From Grifola frondosa (taxonomy: Eukaryota; Basidiomycota; Agaricomycetes; Polyporales; Grifolaceae), in the NCBI GenBank assembly GCA_001683735.1, contig LUGG01000056.1:18393-82392 (forward strand): DNA of 64,000 nucleotides. Reading direction: 5' to 3'. This document shows, piece after piece, positions 13,696 to 25,725 of the stretch; the first letter of the stretch is position 1, and every line of letters starts with the position of its first letter. Below the pieces are notes generated by a model that worked only from the letters and a program-made list of their open reading frames with translations, made no database searches and was not told the origin of the DNA. The translations under genes were made by a program, and so were the position numbers.

Positions 13696-15466
13696 ATGTT
13701 TCGCATCTCCCCCGGCCTCTGGGACAGGATCCACCACTTTGCGTCTTTTCCCCAGACCGGAGGTCAGTCATGCATCTTCTTCCTTCGCTTTCCATCTGCT
13801 TAATCCCGCCTTTGCCATAGTGTCTTTGCAGCAGATGGTTCTGTTCGGCCAGAACCCAAGTCAGGGGACCTTGCTCAGAGCCAGTCAGTTCTTGCTCGGT
13901 ACGTTTGATCCCCCGCCGCTCGTGTGATCCTTTTCCTGACTGCATGCAGAGGAACTGCCGGTACGCCTTGCTCACAGGGTGAAGGAACTGGACCAACTAC
14001 CCCACAGCTTGGATGAGATGCCCTCCATTAACAAAGTCAAGGACTGGTACGCGCAGTCCTTCGAGGTGCGTTCTCTGTGCACGCCGTCTCACTGCTCCTC
14101 GCTCATTCCCCTCCTAGGAGCTGATCAACTTCCCCCCAATAAGTTTGCCTCCGCACGTCCGCGAAGCCCTCATGGTACCCGCTGCTGATCACGTGTCACT
14201 ACCGGAATCCACCCCTAATCCCTCGCTGCCCTACTTCACCGATGACTACGGCCACCCTGCTTCCGGCCTCGGTATTGTCTCAACTCCGAAAAATGGAAAC
14301 AATGGCAATGGCAATTGCCAGAAGAAGCGCATTCCGATGGAACGAAGGTGAGCTCCGTGCTCCTGCGTCAGCAAGTCAGCACACCCATCGCCTGCCGGCG
14401 GATCAGGTACTTTGCAAACACGTCTCACGTGAATTGGCCGCCGGAAGTCCGTGATTACAACCGACAATTCACGAAGACCCTCGAGGCGATCAAGAAGCGA
14501 CATGACCCCACGGTAACCACCGTAGCGCAGGGTGTTCTCGAGTGGAAACGAAGTCGGAACGCGAGGAACATCAACCTCGACGTGCAGCATTGGTTGGATC
14601 GGTTTTATTTGTCGCGCATTGGGATTCGGTTCCTCATTGGTCAACGTGAGTGCATCCCCAGCGTCCTCGTCTCTCTCTAATCCCTCTGCAGACATCGCCT
14701 TGAACACTCTGCAGCCACATCCCGATTATGTGGGAATCATCTGCACAAGAGCTGTGAGACATCTCTCGATCATCTCTCCCCATTTCCGTCCCTGATCTTC
14801 GGCCCGCAGAATGTACATGATATTGTGCACGAGGCGATCGAAAATGCGCGGTAAGTGCCGAGGCCCACCCTCGTTGCTGAGATGTCCTGATCGCGTTGCC
14901 GCTGTCCAGATTCGTTTGCGAAGAGCACTATTCCATGTTCAAGGGACCACCTGTGCAGCTGATATGCCCGAAAGACCTGCACTTTGCCTACGTCCCGGGA
15001 CACCTATCGCACATCTGCTTTGAGCTGCTCAAAAACTCGCTCCGCGCGGTGGTCGAGCGGTACGGGCCCGAAAACGAAGACCACTTTCCGCCGATCAAGG
15101 TCATCGTCGTCGAGGGCAAGGAGGACATCACGATCAAGATTTCTGACGAGGGCGGCGGATCGCGCGCAGCGCGATTCCGCTGATCTGGACGTACATGTAT
15201 ACCACGATGGAGGGGCAGAACATCGACCAGGACTTTACCGCGAGCGATTTCAAGGCGCCCATGGCGGGCTTTGGATACGGGCTGCCGTTGTCGCGGCTGG
15301 TATGTCGATCCGCGCGCTCATCGCGGTGCGGTGGCTAACCTGTTTTGCACGACAGTACGCGCGGTACTTTGGGGGCGACTTGCGCCTGATCTCGATGGAC
15401 GGCTTTGGCACGGACGTTTACATCCACTTGAATCGGCTGTCGAGTAACAGGGAACCTTTGCCATGA
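13696..15466 (+). CDS. Mitochondrial pyruvate/branched-chain dehydrogenase kinase (PDK/BCKDK)
   Basis: Nine exons (13696-13762, 13821-13898, 13950-14065, 14118-14347, 14407-14645, 14692-14753, 14810-14850, 14910-15299, 15356-15466). It phosphorylates the E1 subunit of mitochondrial 2-oxoacid dehydrogenase complexes and switches them off. Visible marks: N-terminal helical domain with QNPSQGTLLRASQFL and the conserved IGIRFLIGQH; GHKL ATPase domain with the N-box ELLKNSLRA, the G1 box DEGGG, WTYMYTTM and the G2 box GFGYGLPLSRLYARYFGGDL. A low-complexity insert of about 45 residues (YFTDDYGHPAS...GNNGNGNC) sits between the helices, as in many basidiomycete members. One base is missing at about 15160 just after DEGGG; with it the exons total 445 codons. 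Confidence 0.9.
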
Positions 15467-15859
15467 CTGGAGGGATACCATGGGGGCTGAATTTACTGTA
15501 ATATCATCACTCCGCACAACATAACTATTCACACGTCTGTACCATTGCATTCCCACTGTACCAGTAATACTCCGCTTCGTCCACTATCTACCCTGTAATG
15601 CCATCGTTTTTCGAACACGAGTTCAGCGTCGTCGCATGAGCGCTAGGTTAGCCGACACCAAGTATATTGTCCAACTGAGCACCGACTGCGAACGAACGTG
15701 TACATGCGTGTATGTGCGTACTTCCGAGAAAGAGACCTTATGTATTCACTAGGATAGCTGCGTACGACCATGAAACATGCGGATAGCAAAACAGCGCGAC
15801 GACTACGTACAGAGAGAGAGAAAAGCGTATATATACACAGCAGGGCGCGCGGCGCGCGA

Positions 15860-18604
15860 TCAAGTCGGGCCGCCGCCATCGCCCGCCTCGTCCCACGATC
15901 GCTTCGTGGGGAGGGTATTCATGCGCTGCGGGAGGGCGCTCGGGCCCAGGGCGTCCTGCACCTGCGCGTGCGCGTACGGTGCGTTCCAGCCCTGCAACGC
16001 CGAGTCGAACGAGCGGCGCATGCGCGACGGGTTGGCGCCATAGCCCGCCGCGCGCGGGGTCGTACTCGGCATGCACCTGTGCGTGCACGTGGGCCGGCAC
16101 GCTATGCGCGTGTGCGAGCGGTGGGGGCGGGGGCGGCGCGGTGTACGCGAGGGACTGGCGCTGCGCCCTGCTCGCAACGCCGGCCTCGAGCGCGGCGACC
16201 TCCTCCTGCAGGCGCTGGTTCGCGTACTTGAGCTGCTGCAGCTCGTACTGCCAGCTGCTGCCCCGCGCGATCTCGAGCTCCTGGAAGACGCTGTCGCTGA
16301 GCGGTGCACGATGCGCGCGGGGCGGTGGCGTGCGCGTCGAGCAGCTTGATCTGGCACACGACGGGGTGCGGCGCGGTGGGGACGGAGCTCGGGGGCTTGC
16401 CCGCACCGCCATGCGAACGGTACATGGCGACGTGCACGGTCACGCCCGAGCCGTCCTTTCTGCGCATCTCGCAGCCGACGCCGTGCAGCTCGACGCCGCT
16501 CTCGGCGAACGCGCCCGCGAGGAGCTGCTCAACGGCCTTGCGCGCGTCTGCCTGCGTGCGCCCGCCGATAAAGTCGCCCACCGTCCTGCCGATGACCTCG
16601 CCTGCGCCCCAGCCGAGGACGTCACGCACGGCCGCGCCGACAAAGAGGAACGTGCCGTTGGTGCTGAGGAGACCCCAGACCTCTTGCTCGCGCTCGCGCT
16701 CCTGCCCATCGGACTCGGTGGCGGTGGCGACAGCGGTGAGCCCGCCTGCGCGCTGAACAGGGCCCCATTCGAGGCGGGGCATGCTGCGCACGCGGCCGCT
16801 GAGAATGATGGCCTTGCGGCCCTTGCCCGGTTCGACGTGGAGGCGGCCGCGGCATTCGACCCAGACAAAGTCGCCGGCTTTGGCACGCATACGGAAGAGC
16901 AGGTCGACCGCTCTCGGGCCGGCGGTCGAGGTCGCGCTCTGCATAGAGGGCAACGAGTCGTCGGACGGTGCGCCGCCGGGGCTCGGGGAGGTCCTGCCGC
17001 TGCTGAGCGTCGAGCCGGAGGCGGCCATGGGCGTGGCGGAGGCCTCCTTGAGCTCGCGCATGAGGGGTACGATGTCGGCGGCGTGGCAGAACTCGGTGAG
17101 GGAGCGTCCGACGAGGTCATCGGGGTCGTAGCCGAGGACGCGGCGGACGGCGGGGGCGACGTAGAGAAAGGCGCCCTTGAGGGAGACGACGTGTATGAAG
17201 TCGGGTGTGCTCTCGAGGAGGAGCATGTGGAGCGGCTTGTTGCCGTCGTACGGGTCGGACATGGTGCCGGGCTCGCCGGGGTTGGTGTTTGCGGCTGCTT
17301 GAGCGGAGGAGGCGGTGGTGGAAGCGTGGATGGGGATGGAGTTGATGAAGGAAGAGTCATCGAGGAGGGCGCGGAGATCCTTGGATACGCCACGCATCAT
17401 GGCCGAGTTGGCACGCCAGTCGCGGGGAAAGGTGGCGGAGAGGGAGTCTGGGACGGCGAGCTTGCTGCTGTAGTTGACGATGTAGCTGCCGTCCCTGAGT
17501 TTGCGGAGGATGGCGTTTGGCTGCTCTGTGAGGTCAACCTGGAAGCCGACGTGGTATACGATGTCGTCTTGCTCTTCGGGGGAGTTGTTGATGCCGCCGC
17601 GGATGGGGATGACTGTGACGAGGTTGATAAAGGCAGCGCCGCCCTTGCGATAGTTGATGAGGCTTGTCTGGCACTCCTTTCCAGCTGCGAGGCTCTTTTT
17701 GAGATGAGCGACGGCTTCTGGTGCGGTGTAGCGGCGGAGATCGCCTCGCTGGAGGCGGCCGTCGGGAGACTGGAGGAAGCGGCAGTTGCGACCGAGGACC
17801 TCGTGCTCGTCGTAGCCGGTGAGCTTGCAGAAGGTGGGGGAAGCATATACTGGTAATAAGAGGGCATCAGCGGAGGACGAGAAGAGAGGAAAAGGGAAGG
17901 ACCTATGGGAGAGTCGAAACGGCGGACGTCGACGACTACGAAGGAGCAAGTGAGGTCGACTGGGCCGAGGACGATTCTCTGGTTAGGGCGGGTTGTGATG
18001 CGGGAGAGGATGGAGAGAAGATCAAAGCCTGATGCAGAGTAGACGGGGAGGCCGAGAGCAGAGGGAATGTTGACAGGGCTGGGGCCGAGGCTAGGGCCGG
18101 GGCCCGAAGTAGGGAATGGAAGGGAAGAAGAAATGTCAGGAGGGAGAAAGTGGAGGTCGGGGGAGTGAGAGGCCGGCTGGGGAGGAGAGTGAGCGGGGAG
18201 TAGTGATGAGCAACATTTTGTGGGAGATAGGCGTTCTCTGGGGAGGAATTGTCTGGCTGATAGGACTGGGCGAGAGGGTACTTTGTTGCGTTGGCGGAGC
18301 TGTAGGGCGAGTTGAGAGCGGTGGCATGGCGGGGTAGGGAGACTTACAAATCATTAGAGTAGGAGTTGTTGAACCAGGAGGAGGTGAGGGGACCTGTGGG
18401 ACCAAAGAGGCCAGCGGGAAGGACTTCAGCGCCGCCGCCTGGAGCGAGGGTGGGGGCGCCGAGCATGAGCTGGGGGAGCTGGAACTGGACATTGGAGGAA
18501 AAAGTGTTGGGATCTACGGGAAGGGAGTGATCATGGCTGTACTGCTCGTAGGACGGGTTGTCAGCAACGGGTCGTGGTTGACCAATGTACCGTTCGAAAG
18601 GCAT
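15860..18604 (-). CDS. WC1: White collar 1-like blue-light photoreceptor
   Basis: Three exons (18604-18348, 18299-17903, 17849-15860). After a disordered N-terminus the LOV domain begins at about residue 180, with SFVVVDVRRFDSPIVYASP and the flavin-binding GRNCRFLQSPDG (reactive Cys at about residue 239) and YHVGFQVDL. Two more PAS domains follow: FIHVVSLKGAFLYVAP (about 430) and VWGLLSTNGTFLFVGAAV (about 610). Near the C-terminus lies the helix SWQYELQQLKYANQRLQEEV (about 750), and the protein ends DEAGDGGGPT. No GATA zinc finger is present, as expected for basidiomycete WC-1, which binds DNA through its WC-2 partner. Codon use is very G+C rich in exon 3. One-base shifts at about 18141 (C missing), about 16312 (extra base in a C run) and about 16047 (extra G) must be allowed for; the total is then about 880 residues. 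Confidence 0.9.
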
Positions 18605-20290
18605 CTCGCTTTCCGCAATGGCACTCGGCGCGCGACGAGGTGCGGGCAGTGACGAGGCGACGATGCACGGTAAAGCTCGAGGTGAGGACGAGTAGAGAGC
18701 GGGTCGATGGTGAGCGAGTGGTCGATGGGGGGCGATGGCAAGACTAGTGGGTATCGAACGGGGAACGAACGGGGGCGGAAGCAGACGCGCGGAGGGACCC
18801 AGTCAACGTTGCGGCTGCATCGAATATAGCTATCCTCATGCTCCTCACGCTACTCCCATAGGCGCCCATGCTGATGCTGTGAGCCGTGTGTGACGTTAAC
18901 ATCTCTTCGCATCTGCTCGCATCTCTTGACCCCATCTTCGATCTCCTCATCCGCTGGGCCGCCGCTCTGCTTTTCCAACCAGCGCCTTCCCCTTTTCACT
19001 CAGGACCCCGCTTCCTATCTCGCTCCCATCTCCGTGCCGCGCTCGGCCGTGGCGCTACTCGTGCTCCACCCAATCACTCCCACCGATGCCAACACATTCT
19101 CGGGGTCTTTAGTATAGATGAAAACCCGTCTCGTTCGGATGCCTTTCATATTTAGGGTTAGGTTCCGCCACCGGGCCTCAAGTTAAACCGTCCTGCCTCG
19201 CCAACCCATGCGTGCAGTCGACGGGCTCATGTTCGACCTTGTTCATCACCGTTGTGTGAATAGAGCCTGGCCAGCTCTCTCTGCAATATTCCCATAGATA
19301 TATACATTGCCATGTCATAAACGTAACTCTTACCTTTCTCCTCACGCATGCAATCGCCTCGCTTGACAAACAATTATGCGTCGATGCGGCGCTCGCCGAG
19401 GATCCATGCACGAACTTCTACGTACAACAACCGCATCTTCCAAGCCTCACCGCGCGCCTCTCCACTCCATTTTTCTTGATGAACATTTCTAGCGCACTCA
19501 CGCGCCCACTACAGGCGCCCACTCCATGCGCACCAACCTTCTCAAAAATTTCAATGCAAAAATATCTTAACCAACTGCACCCAGAGGTTCATCGAATATA
19601 TTAATACTCATCGCACACACTAGTGTCCATGTCCGATGCCCGGCTGTCTTCCTCCTGCAGCCCTAAATCTTTCACCATGCACGGTCCTCGTATCGGTGTT
19701 TGTGCCACCCTCTATCGCCGGTGGCATGCAAGCGGCTCGTGCCTGCTCGTCCGCCCTGGCGCCAACTACCCTGCACACACACTTTGCACAGGTTTGCACC
19801 TCAAAACTCTCGTTATTACATACATTGCTGTATATTGCCGCGCACTGCCCGCACATAGTGTCAACTCCGCGGTCCGCGGTCCGCATGTGGCGCCGTGCTC
19901 AACGACTACTTATTCAAGGACTACTCAATTGTATGTGAGGGGCTCCGCGCCCGCATCTCTGGGGAAACCCGTCGGCATCCCATCGGCCGATCTGCATCCA
20001 CAACCTCACACAACCGCACAGCACACCCGAGCAGCTGCTAGCCCTGCTAAGCCGTGAATTGAAGCACAGGGTATTTGCCGCTGAAGCTATGGCGGCAGGG
20101 GACGACCTCAACCCGAAAATTCAAAAGACGACGGTGGAGCTTGATTGCGGATCATCACGTGACAGCGTCATCGATGCGCGGTGCATTCTCATTTGATTTC
20201 GCGCGTCCTCCTTCTCTTAGACTCTTACAGCTGCCGCTACTCTTATACCTCTTCTTCCTGACTTTGCCCTGCTAACTTCCACTTGCTAAT
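18605..20290. promoter_or_regulatory. Long divergent intergenic region, WC-1 / aldolase
   Basis: 1.7 kb with no supported gene; short frames around 19.6-20.1 kb have no recognisable motif. The last 60 bases before the aldolase ATG are pyrimidine-rich (CTCTTATACCTCTTCTTCC), typical of strongly expressed fungal glycolytic genes. The region presumably carries the promoters of both the photoreceptor and the aldolase. Confidence 0.45.
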
Positions 20291-21993
20291 ATGGGTGTCC
20301 TCGATATCGTCCCTGTGCGTTCCCGCCTATCCATGTTTTGTGCCCTTCTTTCGACCCCGTACTGACTTCATCCAAGGCGGGTGTTTTGACTGGCGAGAAT
20401 GTTCTCAAGCTCTTCCAGTACGCCAAGGAGAACCAGGTCTGTCCCTCTGTCACATTGCCTCCCTCTCCAGCCTGACCCTTCCTCCCCAGTTCGCCATCCC
20501 TGTAAGTTTCGTCGCTGTAGCATCCGCGTTGCAATCCACTCACCCCGATATCCATCGTACCATCTCCCATCCCTCAGGCCATCGTGAGTCCTCTCACTAT
20601 CGCCCCGTTCTCGCAGTTCACACGTCTTCCCACAGAATGTAACCTCTTCCTCCACGGCCAACGCTGTCCTCGAAGCTGCCCGGTCCGCACCCTTTCTACT
20701 CCTACTCGTCTCCGCTCCCCACTGACGCTCGCACCAGCGACATCAAAGCTCCCATCATCATCCAGGTCTCCCAGGGCGGCGCTGCCTACTTTGCCGGCAA
20801 GGGCCTCCCCAATGACAAGCAGCAGGCCTCCATCGCAGGTGCCGTCGCCGCCGCTCACCACGTCCGCACCGTCGCCAAGGAATACGGCGTGTACGCCTCC
20901 TCTCCGTTTTCTCTCTTATTCCCGCCTAATCTCCTCCTTCGCTATCCAGCCCGGTAGTTCTCCACTCCGACCACTGTGCAAAGAAACTCCTCCCGTGGTT
21001 CGACGGCATGCTCGCTGCAGACGAGGCGTACTACAAGGCGCACGGCGAGCCGCTCTTCTCCTCGCACATGCTCGACCTCTCCGAAGAGTCCAAGGAGGAA
21101 AACATCGCGACCTGCGTCAAGTACTTTGCCCGCATGGCGCCCATCGGGCTCTGGCTCGAGATGGAGATCGGCATCACCGGCGGCGAGGAGGACGGTGTGG
21201 ACAACACGGGCGTTGACAACTCGCGCCTCTACACGCAACCCGAGGACATCTTCGACGTGTACACCGCGCTGAGCAAGGTCGGCCCCGGGTTCAGCATCGC
21301 CGCCGCGTTCGGCAACGTCCACGGCGTGTACAAGCCCGGAAACGTCCGCCTCCACCCGAGCTCCTCAACAAGCACCAGCTGTATGCGGAGAGCAAGCTCA
21401 ACGGAAAGAAGAAGCCACTGTGGGTCCCCGCATACTACGCTGTTTGAGCCGGCCGCGCTAATCCGACTGGATGCTAGGTACCTCGTCTTCCACGGCGGCT
21501 CCGGCTCGACGAAGGAGGAGATCAAGACCGCCGTCGAGAACGGTGTCGTCAAGATGAACGTCGACACTGGTGTGTCTGCTTGCTGATCTGTTTATTCGCC
21601 AACTCATTTTGTGCGCAGATACCCAGTTCGCGTACCTCGTCGGCATCAGGGTACGTTCATCGATACTTTGTGCTTCTTCTGCCATCTGACGCTTTCTTCT
21701 GCAGGACTTCGTCCAGAAGAAGTCCGGCTACCTCCAGACCCAGGTTGGCAACCCCGAGGGCGCAGACAAGCCCAACAAGAAGGTACGTATCCTTCTCCCT
21801 CTCGTTTTTATTTGCAATCTGACCGCGGCGGGCGCGACAGTACTACGACCCGCGCGTCTGGGTGCGCGAGGGTGAGAAGACGCTCTCGGCGCGCGTCAAG
21901 GAGGCGTGCGCGGACCTCGGCAACACCAGTGCGTCTCTCTATGCGCCTCGGCCCGCTTTTCGTCGCTAACATATCTTTGCAGACCGCCTGTAA
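20291..21993 (+). CDS. FBA1: Fructose-bisphosphate aldolase, class II
   Basis: Cleaves fructose-1,6-bisphosphate in glycolysis, zinc-dependent, cytosolic. Visible: FAIPAINVTSSST, IIIQVSQGGAAYFAGKGL, zinc/catalytic motif VVLHSDHCAKK (Asp and His at about 108-109), EMEIGITGGEEDG, AAAFGNVHGVYKPGN and the phosphate site VFHGGSGST. Twelve exons: 20291-20314, 20377-20436, 20490-20501, 20578-20583, 20636-20682, 20738-20890, 20950-21419, 21478-21569, 21619-21650, 21705-21782, 21841-21928, 21983-21993. Exons 3 and 4 are only 12 and 6 nt (FAIP and AI). The intron after exon 5 has a weak GTCCGC donor. One base is missing at about 21358 before GAGCTC; with it the gene has 357 residues, the normal length. 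Confidence 0.93.
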
Positions 21994-23733
21994 ATGTTTT
22001 TCTGGGGAGGCAGGGTTCGGTGTTCTGAGAAGACGAAGAAATAGAAAGCAGACTGATGTATCTGTACGATCGGAACGCAATGCATAGCTGTATGAGTCGT
22101 CACGCGTTCAAGCACGAGTTCATGGCCTTAAGGGTCCCGGCGTCTGGTCGTGGTGGTCTTGGAACATGAAAGGCACAGTACTTGTTGGCCATGCCGGAAA
22201 CGTATGGACAAGATAACTCTGGCCTAGTCCGATCTGCACCATTCTGCACATCGCGCGCCCATAGTGGCGGACTTTCGATCCATCGGTTATCTTCACGGGT
22301 CTCTGGGAGGGAATGGTGGCGCGTCAGGACGAACTCCGACGGAGGAGGCGATCTCGTGGCGATGTAGCGCCGCGGACACTGTTCCGCGAGGCACTCATGC
22401 GGTTTGGGACTAGATCTGCTGCAGGAACAAACGGTGTAGCTGCTGGATTGCAATTGTGCACCTTATCATGGCTAACGGCTGTCGCACAACCTTGTTATTG
22501 GTTGTCGCGCTTCAGTTCGTTCAACATGCTCCAGCTCTTCTAAATCTTAAGTACTGAGTACCGGAGGTTGAGAGTACCACGAGCTCGTTTGGAAGCACAG
22601 TTTCATGAGGGCCATCTTATTTTTCCATTGACAAGACACATCATGCATTGCATGTTTAAGTACTTTATCCTCAGTGTGCTTACCCTATGTCAAATCAGGT
22701 ACGATATTCTTGCCATCCTTCGTGGGCATCGTTGACCGACAGAATTTCCTCTCAGAGCGGCATTGCGTTGAGCTGGTGAGTTTCGGTCTTCTGTTTATGT
22801 TACTCACTGCTGACAAACCTTGAACGAGGATTCTCTAGTCTCCGGGTGCGTGGTCATCAATGGAAGTTCGCTCCATTCATATTCATCTCGTCGCCGTCTC
22901 CATTTGTTTTGCATATGATACCATCGACCATCGACAGTGAAGAACGCGAGCAGGTCAGGCGTAACTAAATATTATCCGGGTACACGAACTCAACGATATC
23001 CAGATCTGGAGAAGATGCGAGCTCGCGTAGAAGAGACGAGTTTCAGCGCGGGATGTCTGCGTGGCTAGTTGAATTTGATTTCCTTGTTGGATGGTTACAT
23101 CGACAGGCATGAGTTGAGCGTCGGAAATTTGGGGCCATCGGCGCTGACTGCTGAGCGCAGTTCGTGGATTGGACCTTCAAGCTCAACTGTGCTGGTTTCG
23201 CCACAGATTATGATACATGTATAGAACGTGTTTCTATAATCGTCCATGCACATTTAGATAGGTTGTGATAGACGACATCATCTGCCAACAGGGAATTTGT
23301 ATCAAGCCAGGCTTCCCTCCAATTGATTCGTATTTTTAAAATGTCCCAACATAGACAAGCTATTCATATATCTCGTACCGTTCGAATTTAATCGTTAGCT
23401 GTTCAAGACGGTCAGTCATGACGCTTTGGCCCCATTGTTTGCTCTCTTCCATACTCGAAAATTCACAAGCGCTCCTGCAAATCTGGCAGTCGCACCTTTC
23501 AGCTTGTCTGGCTTAACATAGGGACCAAAAGGCTTGAGAATCAGCGACTTATCCGCGGAACAAAATTGAGCACTATCGGTTTACAGTAGACGTGCGTCGG
23601 CGAACCGTTGTTGTTGAGTAGACTGGCAGTCAAACTAACCGTCGACTGCACCAGGACTCATATCTCAGACAGATAAATCCAGTGAAATAACTAGATAGAT
23701 TCGAAGACGTGTTCTCCGAATTACCATGATACC
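21994..23733. other. Intergenic between convergent genes
   Basis: 1.7 kb between the aldolase stop and the carrier stop. Both strands were read; no frame shows a family motif. Tail regions of both transcripts must lie here; an unrecognised small gene is possible. Confidence 0.4.
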
Positions 23734-25208
23734 TCACCCGGAACCAGCCACGTACACCGTACCGAAAGCGAGTTCTTGAAATCTAAATACAACAAGGATG
23801 AATCATCTGATGACCAGCCTTAATAAATGGACGTACTGATCATACAGGGCCAGCACACCTGCGCTGGCAATACCACGAATAACATTGGCTCCGGCACCTC
23901 CTACAGGTGATGGAAATGGTTAACGTGTAATCCTTGATGGAATGAGAGTTGAAATGCAGCTTACCGAAAAGTGACTTCGCTCCTTCTTTGGCGACGATCT
24001 GCCTTCCTGCGTCAATGAATGACTTATAATGTACCTAAAGACAACGGTCAGCTTCAAGATAATGCATTGAGATTATATCACTTACACTTTCACCAGACGT
24101 CATCATCATCCGCCTGCGGACAGTGTCCAGAGGGTAAGCGGCTAAAGCTGCTCCCTTGGAAATTGGATACCGTTAGCCAACTGCCAAATTTTTGATTGGA
24201 GCACATACTGTTGTACAGACCCACCCTGCGGCAAGTGCTGCGAGAAAATTGCCTCTCAAAGGTCCAATTAGGAGGGTATCTTTGACAGTATCGTATCCGC
24301 CGAAGCTGTGGAAGAATTAGCAGGCCAAAATGCGGTTGTGCGGATTATAGCGGCTCACTAAAATCCGCGGTAAACGCATATCCCAACTACGCTCGGGACG
24401 AATCCTCTGTACAGACCGATTACTCCATCAGACTTGAGTGTCTGTTTGTATACGTCAATGAGACCCGAGAACTGTCTCTGCCCGCCTTTAGTCACGCTCT
24501 TGTTATCAGCGGACAAACGAGTACGGGCGCTGTGAGGGCATGGAAGGTGATCACCGGCCAACGATAGTCGGCGATCCGACACAGTGAGTTTCAGTCAGCA
24601 TAGGTGACGTAAGATGCCCACTAATCGAGGGAGTAGACGAAGATGGAAGAGGAAGCCCCAGCGGCCGCTCCACTTGCAATATTTCCTTAATAATAATTGA
24701 ATTGAAAGATCGTCAATGCGAGTAGTTTAGAATGCAAGCGTACCAAAAACCCAGAGCCCGAATCCCTCGGACTTCTTGAAGCCAAACATCTGTTTGAATG
24801 AATCTTTGAATGCGAAGTTGAGCGCTTGAGTGGGGAAGTATCGAATGATGTTCGTTCCGTTGCCTCGCCAGACTGTGGACAGATGAGTGGTAAGCACCAG
24901 GGTAAGCCGCACCGTAATTCACAGCCTACAGCTGCGAAACCCCTCGTCGGCATAAGTCCTCTTGAAACAATCAGCCATGCCTAAGTAAGGGCGATCGAGC
25001 CGTCCCGCCCCAAGCATAGCTCCTTGATTCTGCATGAGAAGTTTGACACGCTCGATAGGTGCAGCTACAGTCTTCGAGATAGCCGCGGCGGTTCCGCCCA
25101 TCATAAAATCAACTATTGGAGAATGTCACGAGCAAAGATCTCGGAGATGATTGAGAACGAACCAAAGAAGTGTGATTTAGGTGCGGTTTCTTTGGAGGTG
25201 GTCGCCAT
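23734..25208 (-). CDS. AAC: Mitochondrial ADP/ATP carrier
   Basis: Exchanges cytosolic ADP for mitochondrial ATP across the inner membrane. Read through about nine short introns from ATG at 25208 ([15 protein letters not shown]) to TGA at 23736-23734 (VYVAGSG). Three repeats are visible: [20 protein letters not shown] with [36 protein letters not shown] then [20 protein letters not shown]; and [19 protein letters not shown], which holds the RRRMMM signature unique to this carrier family. The first intron (about 25161-25113) follows codon 15. All splice junctions found by eye keep the frame, so the gene looks intact at about 310 residues. It is divergent from the Spt21-like gene. Confidence 0.9.
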
Positions 25209-25725
25209 GGTTCAATAATGAGGAACACGCTGGAGAAACCAGAAGATGACAAAACTGAGTGGGGAGTATTAGGAATGATAGAAGATGCCTCTGAGGCCAA
25301 AGATTGGTGAAGGGCATATTATAACGAAGGAAGAGACGCCTTGACACAGCATGAGATGCAGATGCATACCAACGGCTCCCCGCAAAATGGCATGATAGAG
25401 AACTGGCGAGCGATAAATTGTGAGCGACTATGGAGCGGACCACGGAGCACAAGTCTTATTGGTAGGACGGGCTGTTAACAGCGGGAAGTGTCGTGCCGTG
25501 CTGGTCCGAGTGTGAGCGTGCAGTGGGGAGTGGCTCCGACTCGGAGACAGCGTGATAGACACTTATATTGCAGATAGCAAAAATGAGGCTAGCGCACTAT
25601 GAGCATGGCTGTACAGTGGCACATCCGTTACCTTGGGTGAGTAGCTCGTGCAAGTCCCAGGAAGGTAGACGCCGACCGTGCCACGGCGCGTCGGCGCGTC
25701 ACGTACCACGTGACTCGCGTCCATT
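25209..25725. promoter_or_regulatory. Divergent promoter, ADP/ATP carrier / Spt21-like gene
   Basis: About 0.5 kb between two head-to-head genes. G+C-rich near 25670-25720, with GTCACGTACCACGTGACTCG at about 25697-25716, containing a CACGTG E-box inside an imperfect palindrome. No further element is claimed. Confidence 0.45.

Noticed and set aside
15979..17856. 625-codon open frame on the plus strand opposite WC-1
   Set aside because: G+C-rich third positions of the real minus-strand exon suppress stops on the other strand; composition is repetitive Ala/Gly/Glu/Val and no motif is present.
19620..20060. Possible small secreted protein gene before the aldolase
   Set aside because: Overlapping frames in both strands have similar length, no splice signals extend them and no family is recognisable.
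22100..22453. Minus-strand 117-codon frame after the aldolase
   Set aside because: Random-looking composition, no motif, and it overlaps the expected aldolase 3' region.
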